Assembly (NCBI GenBank): GCA_019359695.1
Contig: JAHHGV010000026.1
Location: 60,896 to 124,895 of the forward strand
Direction of reading: 5' to 3'
Source: Brasilonema angustatum HA4187-MV1
GTDB taxonomy: Bacteria > Cyanobacteriota > Cyanobacteriia > Cyanobacteriales > Nostocaceae
DNA length: 64,000 bases
Positions 38,162 through 47,426 of the stretch are shown piece after piece. How positions within the stretch are numbered: position 1 is the stretch's first letter; each line of letters opens with the position of its first letter. The position numbers were made by a program, and so were the translations under genes. Below the pieces are notes generated by a model, which worked only from the letters and a program-made list of their open reading frames with translations, was not told where the DNA came from and made no database searches.

Positions 38162-39736
38162 TTAATTCAATCGTGAAATCAAGTGTTCGCCAACTCGCAG
38201 GGCATTGGCGATAATCGTTAGCGTAGGACTCACAGCAGCACTAGATGGGAAGAAACTGCCATCTACAACATAAAGATTATCTACATCATGGGTGCGACAA
38301 TTAAGGTCAAGAACAGATGTTGCCGGGTCTTCTCCAAAACGGAGAGTACCACACTGATGCCCCACGACTCGAATCGTGGTATTGCTATAAGGATAAATGT
38401 CCAGCGGTAACCCCGATTTGTTTTCAGTTCTTTCTACTGCCTTGAGTATTTCTGTCCAATGATAAATCAGGCGGTCATGAGCCTCAAAATTATTGGTCGT
38501 GTAATCCAAATACAGCTTAGAACCGTCCACGCGCACTCTATTGTTGGGGTCGGGTAAATCTTCCGTTTGCAGCCACCAACCAATTGTACGCGATGCCAAC
38601 TGCCGCAGCCCAAGTCCTGGCATTAATTTTGACAAAAGAGCCAACAAAGGTGGTGCTTCAGTAAGAATCATTTCCTGAAGAAGACTACCCGTATTCTGGA
38701 TATGACCCATCGGATATTCATAATCCGAGTATCCCCAGTAAAAATCGTTGACGCAAATCGTCTTTTGGAACACGGTATGGTTAGGTTTAGGACTGAGTTG
38801 CACCAGTGCTGTCATCAGGTGTTTCATGAAGTTGCGTCCCACCTGATCAGAACTATTGGCAAGTCCGAGAGGGTGCTGTTCATTTGCCGATCGCAACAAC
38901 AACGCCGCTGAGTTCACCGCCCCACACGCCAGCACTACAATATCGCCGAAAAACAGATGCGATCGCCCACCAATTTCCGCTTCAACAGCTTTAATTTCTC
39001 GACCAGACGGACTAGTGTGTAAACAGACAACTTTAGCTTCTGTCTTTAGTGTGACATTGGGCAATTCCAGGGCTGGGACAATTCCTATCACCTCAGCATC
39101 ACCTTTGCCATCAACCTTACAAGGAAACCCATCACAAGTTTTACAACGGATACAATCACTGTCATCGGCATCGGTTTCATTTAGCCTTAAGCCCAAAGGC
39201 AGATGCGATGGATGCAGCCCCTGCTTAAGGATAGCATCGCAAAGTTGCTGCATTCGGGGTTCGTGGCTTACCGGAGCAGAAGGGTAATCTTCGCTGTGAG
39301 GAGGTTCTGTTGGATCGTCTCCCTGTTTACCGTGGACAGAGTAAAGCTTTTCTGCTTCGGTGTAGTAAGGTTCAAAGTCCTGGTATTTGACAGACCATTC
39401 TGGAGAAATACCATCTTGATGTTGAACCTTCTCAAAATCCTTTTCTCGCATCCGTAGCAAAGCCGCACCATAAACCTTGGTGTTACCTCCTACCCAATAA
39501 TTGGTTTGGGGACGAAAAGGATCTCCTGAGATATCGTACCACTCTTCACGAGCGTTATAGCGTGCTTTTCCAAAGACCTCAAGGGGACTCCAATTTTCTT
39601 TTTCTTTTGGTAGGAAATCGCCTCTTTCCAGAATAAGAATTTTCTTACCTGTTGGTGCAAGTTTGTGTAATAATGTACCTCCACCTGCACCTGTACCAAC
39701 GATAATCAAGTCATAGTGTTGATCATCAACAATCAT
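38162..39736 (-). CDS. GMC family oxidoreductase
   Basis: A 524-residue FAD enzyme of the glucose-methanol-choline family. The N-terminus has the dinucleotide-binding motif DLIIVGTGAGGGTLLHKL, followed by ILILERG. A cysteine group, CIRCKTCDGFPC (about residue 205-220), is present as in cyanobacterial and sugar-dehydrogenase members. The C-terminus carries the FAD/active-site motif VVGHQCGTLRFGEDP with the catalytic His, and DNLYVVDGSFFPSSAAVSPTLT. The substrate (alcohol, sugar or other) is unknown. No signal peptide, cytoplasmic. Single gene upstream of the oxidase operon but separated by 150 bp. Confidence 0.9.
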   Translation of the reverse strand: MIVDDQHYDLIIVGTGAGGGTLLHKLAPTGKKILILERGDFLPKEKENWSPLEVFGKARYNAREEWYDISGDPFRPQTNYWVGGNTKVYGAALLRMREKDFEKVQHQDGISPEWSVKYQDFEPYYTEAEKLYSVHGKQGDDPTEPPHSEDYPSAPVSHEPRMQQLCDAILKQGLHPSHLPLGLRLNETDADDSDCIRCKTCDGFPCKVDGKGDAEVIGIVPALELPNVTLKTEAKVVCLHTSPSGREIKAVEAEIGGRSHLFFGDIVVLACGAVNSAALLLRSANEQHPLGLANSSDQVGRNFMKHLMTALVQLSPKPNHTVFQKTICVNDFYWGYSDYEYPMGHIQNTGSLLQEMILTEAPPLLALLSKLMPGLGLRQLASRTIGWWLQTEDLPDPNNRVRVDGSKLYLDYTTNNFEAHDRLIYHWTEILKAVERTENKSGLPLDIYPYSNTTIRVVGHQCGTLRFGEDPATSVLDLNCRTHDVDNLYVVDGSFFPSSAAVSPTLTIIANALRVGEHLISRLN

Positions 39737-39894
39737 AGGATTTCTCCTCCTTTAAGGTTATAGAAAAACAAGTCAAAATGCAAAATTGAAAACTCAAAAT
39801 AAAAGCGATCGCCTTAATACGTGTGAATGGCATTTTGTTTCATTTTGAATATTCTGGATGCTCCCAAATCAAATTCATTTTTTTCAAACTTTGT

Positions 39895-40497
39895 TCACTG
39901 CCAGATATAAATAAGGATAAACAAAATAATCCAAATCACATCAACAAAGTGCCAAAATAAAGATGTTGCATTCACACCATAGTGACCAGACTCATAATTG
40001 CTCGGAAGAAACGAACGAGCAAAAATAATCATTTGCAAGATAATCCCAGTGAGAACGTGCAAACCGTGAAAACCAGTCAACAAGTAGAACGTCCCACCAA
40101 AAACACCACTGGTAAAGCCAAAAGCAAGGTGATTCCACTCAATCGCCTGTCCAACAAGGAAGTAAGTTCCCATTGCGATTGTTGCTAAAAGAAACAGGCG
40201 AAATTGATTCAAATTATGACGTATTAAGGCGCGTTCTGCGAAATAAATCACAAAGCTACTAGAAACAAGAATCACCGTATTAATAGCGGGGTCTTTAATT
40301 TCTAATCCAGAAACACCAGACGGTAACCAATCGGGAGTTGTTGTTTTGTAGACAATATAGCCTGCAAAAAAACTTAAGAAAATGACACTCTCTGAAAGTA
40401 AGAACACAACAAAACCGAACATTTTGTTGCCTTCTTCGTCGTGGGTATGCTCATGCAAAGGTTCCTGTATCTGTTCTGAAATGATAGAACTATCCAT
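39895..40497 (-). CDS. ctaE: Cytochrome c oxidase-type subunit III (ARTO type)
   Basis: A 200-residue membrane subunit with five predicted spans. It has the subunit III features GNKMFGFVVFLLSESVIFLSFF, AIEWNHLAFGF, TGFHGLHVLTGI and SLFWHFVDVIWIILFI. Subunit III supports proton uptake and stability of the oxidase. It is the last gene of the DUF2231-DUF2231-ctaC-ctaD-ctaE operon, but the 475-bp gap to ctaD is filled with palindromic repeats, which may reduce or process downstream transcription. Family very sure; paralogue assignment follows from subunit II. Confidence 0.93.
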   Translation of the reverse strand: MDSSIISEQIQEPLHEHTHDEEGNKMFGFVVFLLSESVIFLSFFAGYIVYKTTTPDWLPSGVSGLEIKDPAINTVILVSSSFVIYFAERALIRHNLNQFRLFLLATIAMGTYFLVGQAIEWNHLAFGFTSGVFGGTFYLLTGFHGLHVLTGIILQMIIFARSFLPSNYESGHYGVNATSLFWHFVDVIWIILFILIYIWQ

Positions 40498-40543
40498 TGA
40501 TTAAATTCTCCTTTACGTTTAACTTGTGAAAATCGATAGGTTC

Positions 40544-40578
40544 AGATTCCCGACAACTTTTAAAGTTGTCGGGAATCT
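40544..40578. repeat. 35-bp perfect palindrome between ctaD and ctaE
   Basis: AGATTCCCGACAACTTT and its exact reverse complement with one central T. Could form a long stem in the operon transcript. Confidence 0.85.
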
Positions 40579-40631
40579 TGTTATTTACGTTTACGTAGCG
40601 TCCAAGATAGGGCTTATGATTTAGCAAATTT

Positions 40632-40911
40632 TGTAGGGTGGGCACTGTTTACTGTTCGCGCTCGACTCCTATTTTTACATTGTGGGCAGTGCCCACCTTG
40701 CAGTTATTGAGAATGGTGAGCCAGCGCGGTCTTGGGGGTTTCCCCCATGAGCGACTGGCGAACCCGGAGGGTGCAAGATTTCAGTAAAAGAAATTTACAC
40801 ATTTGGGATGCTCCCTTAAACCTAAGGTGGGCATTGCCCAGTAAAAATTTTTCATTTCACCAGAAAACCTATTTTGGGCAATGCCCACCCTACAGAATTG
40901 TTTCTTATAAT
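40632..40911. repeat. Palindromic repeat mosaic in the ctaD-ctaE spacer
   Basis: Two inverted pairs built on GGTGGGCA-type arms (GGTGGGCACTG...CAGTGCCCACC; GGTGGGCATTGCCCA...TGGGCAATGCCCACC) with a GC-rich repeat module at 40720-40783 (GGTCTTGGGGGTTTCCCCC). No gene. Confidence 0.7.
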
Positions 40912-40972
40912 TTAGGATTGCTATGTGAACAATCAACAGTGATTACAAGAAATACGTTTATTTATACCCAAC

Positions 40973-42652
40973 CTATTTGTGATTATGAACTTGACCAGCA
41001 GCAGCGACTAATGGTTCAGATTTACCATACCCATAGGGTTCAGAAATAACCACAGGAATTTCCTCAAAATTCTCTACAGGTGGTGGTGAAGAAACCAACC
41101 ATTCTAATCCAATTGCCCGCCAAGGATTTTCAGGAGCCTGCGTTCCATGCATCCAGGAAGCTATCATGTTGAGAATGAAAGGTAAAGTGGACATTCCTAG
41201 TAAAAACCCTCCAATACTGGCAACAATATTCCAGAATTCATACTCAGGAGCGTAGGAAGAAACGCGACGCAACATTCCTTGTAATCCTAATGGATGCATA
41301 GGGAAAAAGTTAAGATTGGTGCCAATAAATGCCAGCCAAAAGTGCAACTGACCCCAACCCTCGTTGTACATACGTCCAGTCATCTTGGGGAACCAGTGGT
41401 ATATGGCAGCAAACATCCCCATCGTCACCGTGCCATAAAGAACGTAGTGGAAATGACCCACCACATAGTATGTATTGTTAACGTGAATATCAATTGGAAC
41501 AGAGGAGAGCGTGATGCCAGTAATACCGGCAAACACGAACAATATCAATCCACCCAAAGCAAATAGCATCGGCGTATTCAGGCGCAGCTTACCTCCCCAG
41601 ATAGTTGCAACCCAAGCAAAGACTTTAATACCAGTAGGCACAGAAACGAACATTGTCGAGAGCATGAAAATCAGCCGCATCCAGCCTGGAGTACCGCTGA
41701 CGTACATATGGTGTACCCAAACTAGAGCACTCACTCCAGCAATCAACAGCGATGAAATTGCCACGACTCTGTAGCCAAACAGAGGTTTACGAGAATACAC
41801 AGGAAAGATTTCCGAAAAAATCCCGAAGACTGGCAGAATGATCACGTAAACTGCAGGGTGTGAGTAGAACCAGAAAAAGTGTTGGAAAAGAACTGCATTA
41901 CCTCCCTTGGCGGGGTCAAAAAAGCTGGTTCCAACTGTTAAGTCAAAAAGGAGCATGACTGCACCTGCAGTTAAGGCAGGGAGTCCAAACAGTTGAATAA
42001 TCTGAGCGCTAAAGACTGCCCAGACAAACAAAGGCATCCGGAAGAATGTCATGCCTGGTGCCCGCATCTTGACAATTGTTGTCACAAAGTTGACTGCTCC
42101 CATAATCGAGGAAACCCCCGATATTGCCACAGCTAAAAGCCAGAGAAATTGACCATTTATCAATTGACCTGAGGGGTTTTGCAAACTGACGGGAGGGTAA
42201 GACCACCAGCCCGCTTGTGCTGGACCACCTGGCAGAAAGAAACTCGCCATCAGCAAAGCTCCAGCCACAGGAACCATCCAGAACGCAACCGCATTCAAGC
42301 GGGGAAATGCCATATCTCGCGCCCCAATCATTAACGGCACAAGGTAGTTGGCAAAACCTACCAGTATTGGAAATGTCCAACCGAATAACATGACTGTGCC
42401 ATGCATAGTAAACATGGCATTGTAGACTGTGCGGTCAACAAGGTCTGATTCTGGGGTAATCAATTCCCCCCGAATCACCATTGCAAATATACCGCCAACA
42501 AGAAAGAAAATGAAAGCGGTGACGATATACTGGATACCAATGACTTTGTGGTCAGTGCTAAAGCTGAAGTATCGCTTCCAGCCTGTTCCAGCTTCGTGAT
42601 GAGGGTTTGCACCACCGGTTATATTGATGTCTTTAACGGAAATATTGGTCAT
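40973..42652 (-). CDS. ctaD: Heme-copper oxidase subunit I (ARTO type, A2 subfamily motif)
   Basis: A 559-residue catalytic subunit with twelve spans that reduces O2 to water and pumps protons. Ligand motifs are intact: MFTMHGTVMLFGW (low-spin heme His), the HHMYVSG pair for CuB, and VGHFHYVLYGTV for the heme irons. At the D-channel end it has WFYSHPAVYV instead of GHPEVY; the YSHP motif marks the A2 subfamily of heme-copper oxidases. Together with the altered subunit II it fits the alternative respiratory terminal oxidase of cyanobacteria, used in heterocysts for O2 removal in some species. Follows ctaC by 63 bp. Confidence 0.95.
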   Translation of the reverse strand: MTNISVKDINITGGANPHHEAGTGWKRYFSFSTDHKVIGIQYIVTAFIFFLVGGIFAMVIRGELITPESDLVDRTVYNAMFTMHGTVMLFGWTFPILVGFANYLVPLMIGARDMAFPRLNAVAFWMVPVAGALLMASFFLPGGPAQAGWWSYPPVSLQNPSGQLINGQFLWLLAVAISGVSSIMGAVNFVTTIVKMRAPGMTFFRMPLFVWAVFSAQIIQLFGLPALTAGAVMLLFDLTVGTSFFDPAKGGNAVLFQHFFWFYSHPAVYVIILPVFGIFSEIFPVYSRKPLFGYRVVAISSLLIAGVSALVWVHHMYVSGTPGWMRLIFMLSTMFVSVPTGIKVFAWVATIWGGKLRLNTPMLFALGGLILFVFAGITGITLSSVPIDIHVNNTYYVVGHFHYVLYGTVTMGMFAAIYHWFPKMTGRMYNEGWGQLHFWLAFIGTNLNFFPMHPLGLQGMLRRVSSYAPEYEFWNIVASIGGFLLGMSTLPFILNMIASWMHGTQAPENPWRAIGLEWLVSSPPPVENFEEIPVVISEPYGYGKSEPLVAAAGQVHNHK

Positions 42653-42715
42653 GTGTCATTTGTCCTTTGAATGGGTGCTTTATTTCCGCGCCCCGTCTAC
42701 TAGTCTCACCACTAA

Positions 42716-43621
42716 CTAATTGCTGTAATTGACCATCGGAGGTTGCGCAGGCTTAACTGCAGGCCAGCCAGTTTTGATAAGTCCTTTTGTTTGCTGGGTA
42801 TACTCAGCAGCTGCCTGATTAGGTGCAGGGGATGGTTTGTGAGTTGCTACTTCGGCAAGCCATTTATCATAGTCTTCGGGAGACTCAACAACTACATTCG
42901 CCTGCATTGTAGCGAAGTAAGCACCGCTGAATTGGGAATCGGTTAATCGATATTTGCCCACGCGGATGGGGGTGAATTCAAAGTCAATTGTGCGTTTAGG
43001 AATAACGTCTTGCTTAAGTCGAAAAGCGGGAATATAAAAGCCGTGGATCACGTCTTCTGATTGCATTGCTAAATGAACGCGGTGATTGCTCGGTAAATGC
43101 AATTCGGTGCTGGTGACACCTTGATTTGGGTAGCGGAATACCCAAGCCCACTGCTTGGCATTGACTTCAATGTTTTCCAGAGGTTCAGTTGAGGAGTCCA
43201 TAGGTGCTGCATAAGCCGATTCCATCCCCATTGGTGTATGCAGGTGGACAACTTCCATTGGACCGCGAATTGCCATTTGGTCGTAGACTTGGTAACTATA
43301 GCCTGCAATCCATAACACTAGCAAAATTGGGATAACTGTCCAGACAACTTCGACTGTGATATTCCCTTCAATCGGTGGACCATCTTTAAAGTCATACTTG
43401 CCAGCTCGATAAAAAGTCACAGAGTATATGACAGTTGCAGTCACTCCAAGAAAGATGAATGCGCCCAGTGTCACGAGAAAGCTAAACAAATTATCTATCA
43501 GTTGTGATTCTGCGGCGGCTTGCGGAGGAAGCCAAGAATATGCCTGCTGCCCGATCCAGAGACTGACAAGAGTCAGGGCGATCGCACTTACAATTATGAT
43601 CGAAACATTCCAGATTTTCAT
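42716..43621 (-). CDS. ctaC: Oxidase subunit II lacking most CuA ligands (ARTO type)
   Basis: About 301 residues, starting at ATG 43621 (MKIWNVS) or two codons upstream at 43627. Two N-terminal spans are followed by a periplasmic cupredoxin domain (KQWAWVFRYPNQGV). In normal CuA subunits the motif is C-x-E-x-C-x3-H-x2-M; here the same place reads DSQFSGAYFATM, so both Cys, the Glu and the second His are gone, and only the Met and the first His (EDVIHGFYIP) remain. It therefore should not bind the dinuclear copper and probably takes electrons from quinol. The start codon abuts heptamer repeats. Confidence 0.93.
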   Translation of the reverse strand: MKIWNVSIIIVSAIALTLVSLWIGQQAYSWLPPQAAAESQLIDNLFSFLVTLGAFIFLGVTATVIYSVTFYRAGKYDFKDGPPIEGNITVEVVWTVIPILLVLWIAGYSYQVYDQMAIRGPMEVVHLHTPMGMESAYAAPMDSSTEPLENIEVNAKQWAWVFRYPNQGVTSTELHLPSNHRVHLAMQSEDVIHGFYIPAFRLKQDVIPKRTIDFEFTPIRVGKYRLTDSQFSGAYFATMQANVVVESPEDYDKWLAEVATHKPSPAPNQAAAEYTQQTKGLIKTGWPAVKPAQPPMVNYSN

Positions 43622-43672
43622 AGTCATTAGTCATTGGTCATGAGTCATTAGTCATTAGTCATTAGCAAGGAA
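43622..43672. repeat. Heptanucleotide tandem repeat before ctaC
   Basis: Several TCATTAG/GTCATTA units in a row, directly upstream of the ctaC start. Typical short tandem repeat of heterocystous cyanobacteria. Confidence 0.85.
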
Positions 43673-43696
43673 CAAATGACTAAGGACTAGAATTAT

Positions 43697-44302
43697 TTAC
43701 TTGAGCAGTACATTGGGGTTTTGACCCAATCGCAACAACATATCAGCGGTATTATGTACACCAAACTCAGCAGCCAGTTGCGCTCCTAGTGTTCCATGAA
43801 GGTACATCACAAACATGATTGCGAACCCAGAAATCAGGTAACCCCACTGCACTTGTTGGCTTTTATCCTTACACCAAACGTAGCGCTGCAATCCTCGCCA
43901 AACAGTCATGCCAACAATCAATGCTAATAATAAGACACCACCGATACCATGCCAGAGCATTGTTTCCATTGGTTGTAATCCCCAGGCACTCTTCACATCA
44001 GATGGTGGATTTGCCAGCATGATTTCGTAAAAGCCTGCTGCTACCGTAAAAAAGCTAATCACGGCTGAACCCAGCAAATTGTACCAGCCAACATCAAAGA
44101 AGTTGGAACGAACGGCGTTAATTGCTAAAAATTTGAAGACTGGAGTTTGTAAGGGGAACAGGACACCAACGACATCAAACAGAATTCCAAGAATAAATAA
44201 ACCAAGGGTGAGATGAACTAAGTTTGGATGAATTGGTATTGCATAGGGCAATCCGTTTGCGCCAACATGTGTTTTTAATTGGTCAATAATTTCAGTATTC
44301 AT
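43697..44302 (-). CDS. DUF2231 membrane protein (second of pair)
   Basis: A 201-residue protein with about four to five spans. Histidines within or near membrane segments (IHPNLVHLTLGLF, MLWHGIGGVLLL) are typical of DUF2231 and could coordinate heme or copper. Its ATG overlaps the stop of the preceding DUF2231 gene (ATGA at 44299-44302), so the two are translationally coupled. The pair always appearing ahead of ARTO-type oxidase genes in Nostocales is my recollection; the position suggests an accessory or electron-delivery role for the oxidase. Function unproven. Confidence 0.85.
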   Translation of the reverse strand: MNTEIIDQLKTHVGANGLPYAIPIHPNLVHLTLGLFILGILFDVVGVLFPLQTPVFKFLAINAVRSNFFDVGWYNLLGSAVISFFTVAAGFYEIMLANPPSDVKSAWGLQPMETMLWHGIGGVLLLALIVGMTVWRGLQRYVWCKDKSQQVQWGYLISGFAIMFVMYLHGTLGAQLAAEFGVHNTADMLLRLGQNPNVLLK

Positions 44303-44799
44303 TGCAACAACCCCTCTTTTAGTGCTTCAATAACTGGTACTGTATGCAGTCCATAGACCCAAACCAGTTTGTCTCCGAGATACACTTGTACGCCAACCAG
44401 AAGAGTTAAAATCAGCCCTAGTGTAAGATAAGAAAACGGTACTTTATGTGGGGTTCGGCTACGAATGACATAGCGCCAAGCTGTTATAGATGCAAGGATT
44501 CCTGAAAGCGACCAGCCAAGCAGTGTATGTATGTTCAATGTTGACTCAACAGCATTATAAGGTTCTGCCAAACCTGCTTCAAACTGACCAAAAATGATCG
44601 CGACGAAGATAGAAATGGTGGCAAAAAATAGATTCCACCAACTCACTTCAAAAAGACGGGATTTCCCTGTGAAATAACCAATGACATCGCAAACAAAGGC
44701 AAACAATACCATCGCAATGACGAAGTGTACAACAATGGGATGAACTGTATCTGGATACGGTAGATTATGATCATTCAAGGCCGGAAAATACTCAAACAT
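44299..44799 (-). CDS. DUF2231 membrane protein (first of pair)
   Basis: A 166-residue protein with four spans, the first gene of the oxidase operon. It shares the DUF2231 pattern with the next gene: VHPIVVHFVIAMVLFAF near the N-terminus, IHTLLGW in the middle, and GLHTVP near the C-terminus, all with membrane-embedded His. The two paralogues may form a heterodimer. Starts at ATG 44799; the long upstream spacer must contain the operon promoter. Function inferred from operon only. Confidence 0.85.
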   Translation of the reverse strand: MFEYFPALNDHNLPYPDTVHPIVVHFVIAMVLFAFVCDVIGYFTGKSRLFEVSWWNLFFATISIFVAIIFGQFEAGLAEPYNAVESTLNIHTLLGWSLSGILASITAWRYVIRSRTPHKVPFSYLTLGLILTLLVGVQVYLGDKLVWVYGLHTVPVIEALKEGLLQ

Positions 44800-45586
44800 A
44801 TTCTACTCCTAGATATATCTTCTGAATTATTTGTCACTGCAAAGCCTGTATTCAGTAAATATTTGTGACCTAACATTTTTCATACGGAATTAAATTAAAA
44901 ATTTACGACATTTTATGTTTGTCAATTATTGACAAAATCAATCTTTAGAACTTTCTCTAAGATGTTAGAGTGTAACAGTTATCAGTTATCAGTTATCAGT
45001 TATCAATCTTCACTGTTTACTGTTCACTGTTCACTGTTTACTTCACACGCACAATGATTCGATACCTACTTTGAGGGTCAGATACTCAATCATTAAGTCA
45101 GAAAATAGCCACAGGTTTTAACGAAAAACCTGGTTCAATAGCAGCCCTATGCCCAATCTAATTGCATTTTTGTGGTAATTTATTCCCTAGGACTGTTTAC
45201 CACTGTTACCTATCTTAAACTTCTGTAAATAAAATTTATGTATGCTTTGATAGTTTTATATTTTTTTTATTTTGTTAAAATAGAACAGTAAAATTAACTT
45301 TTTTTCTATTTTTTATATTTTAGAAGATAGCACAAAAAATCGTAGAATCAAGCATAGCAACAAGGGTTATACAAACGCTCACAGATATAGCAATCTTATT
45401 TGATAGGTGAACAGTTCGTTTGCGCTGTTGAACGCCAGACGCCTCTGTCGGCAAACCCTTCTGTAGCGCTGGCTCCTGTTAACAGTTGACAGTCAACAGT
45501 CTTAAATCAATATTTACAAATCATTTAGGACTGCTATAGTTTGTTCCAACATTATTGAATGGTATATTTATTTACGCACCCACTGT
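44800..45586. other. Oxidase operon upstream region with short repeats
   Basis: About 790 bp without a gene. It holds CAGTTATCAGTTATCAG and TTCACTGTTTACTGTTCACTG tandem repeats (44979-45045) and a GC-rich dispersed module at 45425-45480 (GAACGCCAGACGCCTCTG). The operon promoter must lie here; no regulator site could be assigned with confidence. Confidence 0.5.
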
Positions 45587-45690
45587 ACTAGTACTCCAAG
45601 GCGTAAATTCGGTTAGGGTGTAAATATAGACTTTTAAGGGGAAGCGTTTGGCAGTATAACCCTATCTAAACTTACGCCGCACTGTACTAG
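45587..45690 (+). mobile_element. 104-bp MITE, copy 1
   Basis: Runs from ACTAGTACTCCAAGGCGTAA to ACGCCGCACTGTACTAG. Its two ends are imperfect inverted repeats of about 31 bp (GGCGTAAATTCGGTTAGGGT against GGCGTAAGTTTAGATAGGGT). An identical copy in opposite orientation is at 55098-55201. TA/CTAG borders suggest an IS630/Tc1-type parent, which is inference. No coding capacity. Confidence 0.85.
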
Positions 45691-45830
45691 TCAATTCTGA
45701 ATCATCTTGAAGAGTCCTGGGTAAACCATCAAATATTGTCAAATATTGTAAGATACAGAAGTTGTGTGCAAAATCTTTACCTGATACATAAGCATAGTGG
45801 GAAAGAACTAGCTATCACGTGAAAAATCCT

Positions 45831-46427
45831 ATGATTAAGCTTTATCATGTCGAATTATCCGGAAATTCTTATAAAGTACGATTAATGCTATCGCTGCTTG
45901 GGATTAAGCATGAGCAGGTGTTGGTTGATCTTCGCGGTGGCGAACACAAATCTCCCCAATTCCTCAAACTAAATCCCTTTGGTCAAATTCCTGTACTGGT
46001 GGATGGGGACGTTGTGGTACGAGATTCTCATGCGATTCTGGTTTATCTAGCACGACGTTACGGTGATGAGGATTGGTTACCCACAGAAGCACAAAGCATG
46101 AGCAAAGTCATGGGGTGGTTGTTCACTGCTGCAAATGAAATTCATCAGGGACCGGAATCTGCCAGACGATACCACCTGTTTCAAATTCCGTTAGATGTGC
46201 AACTGGCAACACAAAGAGCTTATGCAATCCTGAAAATACTGGATGAGCATTTGACTGGGCGACAATGGCTGGAACTGAACCGCCCCACTATCGCAGATGT
46301 TGCGTGTTTTCCATACATTGCACTAGCCCCAGATGGCAAAGTCTCTTTAGATGCTTACCCCAACATAATTGCTTGGATTAAGCAGATGAAACAATTACCA
46401 GGATACGTTGGAATGCCAGGGCTGTAG
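45831..46427 (+). CDS. Glutathione S-transferase
   Basis: A 198-residue cytoplasmic GST. ATG 45831 gives MIKLYHVELSGNSYKVRLML, the normal thioredoxin-fold start; a GTG at 45819 would add four residues. The N-terminal domain has the cis-proline motif GQIPVL and the glutathione-binding DSHAILVYLARRY. The C-terminal helical domain has RPTIADVACFPYIALAPDG with the N-capping motif. Probably conjugates or reduces electrophiles with glutathione; substrate unknown. Stands alone next to a mobile element copy. Confidence 0.92.
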   Translation: MIKLYHVELSGNSYKVRLMLSLLGIKHEQVLVDLRGGEHKSPQFLKLNPFGQIPVLVDGDVVVRDSHAILVYLARRYGDEDWLPTEAQSMSKVMGWLFTAANEIHQGPESARRYHLFQIPLDVQLATQRAYAILKILDEHLTGRQWLELNRPTIADVACFPYIALAPDGKVSLDAYPNIIAWIKQMKQLPGYVGMPGL

Positions 46428-46458
46428 TATCAATCCAAAATCCAAAGTAGAGTTTGAT

Positions 46459-46674
46459 GTTAACTCATCTCCCGGCTATGAAATTTTCACTCCGTTTAAT
46501 TTCATAAAAAGCCGGGAGAAATCGAAGTCATTAGTCATTAGTCTTTAGTCATTAGTAGCTTCTCGCGAAAATCGTCATTAATTATACTAATGACTAGTGA
46601 CTAATGACTAAGACGGGGCAAGGAGACAATTCCTCCCCGTTTTAGAAAAAGCGGGGATTCCTTGCCTCGTCTTC
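46459..46674. mobile_element. IS200/IS605-like non-autonomous element, copy B
   Basis: Same order as copy A at 14517: GTTAACTCATC, left hairpin TCCCGGCTATGAAATT with AATTTCAT-AAAA-AGCCGGGA, heptamers, then a right structure with 15-bp outer stem AAGACGGGGCAAGGA/TCCTTGCCTCGTCTT and inner CCCCG/CGGGG. Stem bases differ from copy A but pairing is kept. No transposase or TnpB gene within. Confidence 0.65.
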
Positions 46675-47384
46675 TTGAGCAAGTATTGGAAACCAGGAGG
46701 TTTGGGGAATATTCACCTGTGAATCTAGATGAGAACAAAGCTTGTTCTTGTGTTTGTTCTGCCTGTTGGGGTAAGCACGCCTTGAAGTCTCGAACACGTA
46801 ACTCGAACATCTGCTAAAATTCTTCTGGATTGAAATATTGAATAATAATTTCGCTACTGTTGCACAAGAGCGAAATCAGATTAATCCAAGCTTTAACACC
46901 AAAGCTAGTGTCTATTTTCCAAAGCTTGATTTTTTTGTAGCTTTTCTTGTCTGGTAGCTTTGAGGTTTTTCGTGTAAAGTAATTATCTTGTAGATAAACA
47001 CGATTCTGCTCCGTCCAGATGACGGAATATTTTGCATTGACTCTCTGGCTCACTATGCACATATTTATTGAAATAGTAGTGCTCAAAGCAATTATCAGGA
47101 ATTTCCTCTATCTCCAATATCTTGATGCTGTCAGGATAGCTCTAAAAAAACTCTGTGCGCACACCATGAATTTGGATAATTTTTTTTGCCAAATTGGATT
47201 GATAGAGGTGGTGAGATCTACATCAAATCCAAGGGCTTATCGACAGCAACGGCTATGGCTCGGCGGTGCTGGTGCCGAAAGTAACTGCGTGACTTTGCCC
47301 CGTTACAGAGGAACGCTTAAGTCTGTTTTTGTGTGAACTTTCTTTAGCACAAGAAAGGCGATCGCACACCCCATCCCAAAAAAC
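46675..47384. other. Region without a convincing gene
   Basis: About 700 bp. A 90-codon minus frame (46814-47086) and an overlapping 105-codon plus frame (47019-47336) both lack ribosome binding sites and family resemblance. The former, Lys/Ile-rich, could be a decayed transposase end, but I cannot support it. Confidence 0.4.
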
Positions 47385-47413
47385 TTGGGAAAATATCCTA
47401 AGTTTTTTATAAT
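47385..47413 (+). promoter_or_regulatory. Sigma-70 type promoter candidate
   Basis: TTGGGA (47385-47390), 17-bp spacer, TATAAT (47408-47413). The start codon of the next gene is only 13 bp further, so any transcript would have a very short leader. Confidence 0.45.
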
Positions 47414-47426
47414 AGAATCAAAAATT

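Noticed and set aside
43622..43672. Tandem TCATTAG repeats as a CRISPR array
   Set aside because: Units are seven bases with no spacers; these are short tandem repeats of heterocystous cyanobacteria.
46814..47336. Overlapping frames of 90 and 105 codons that might be transposase remains
   Set aside because: No transposase motif, no terminal inverted repeats and the two overlap antisense; not enough support.
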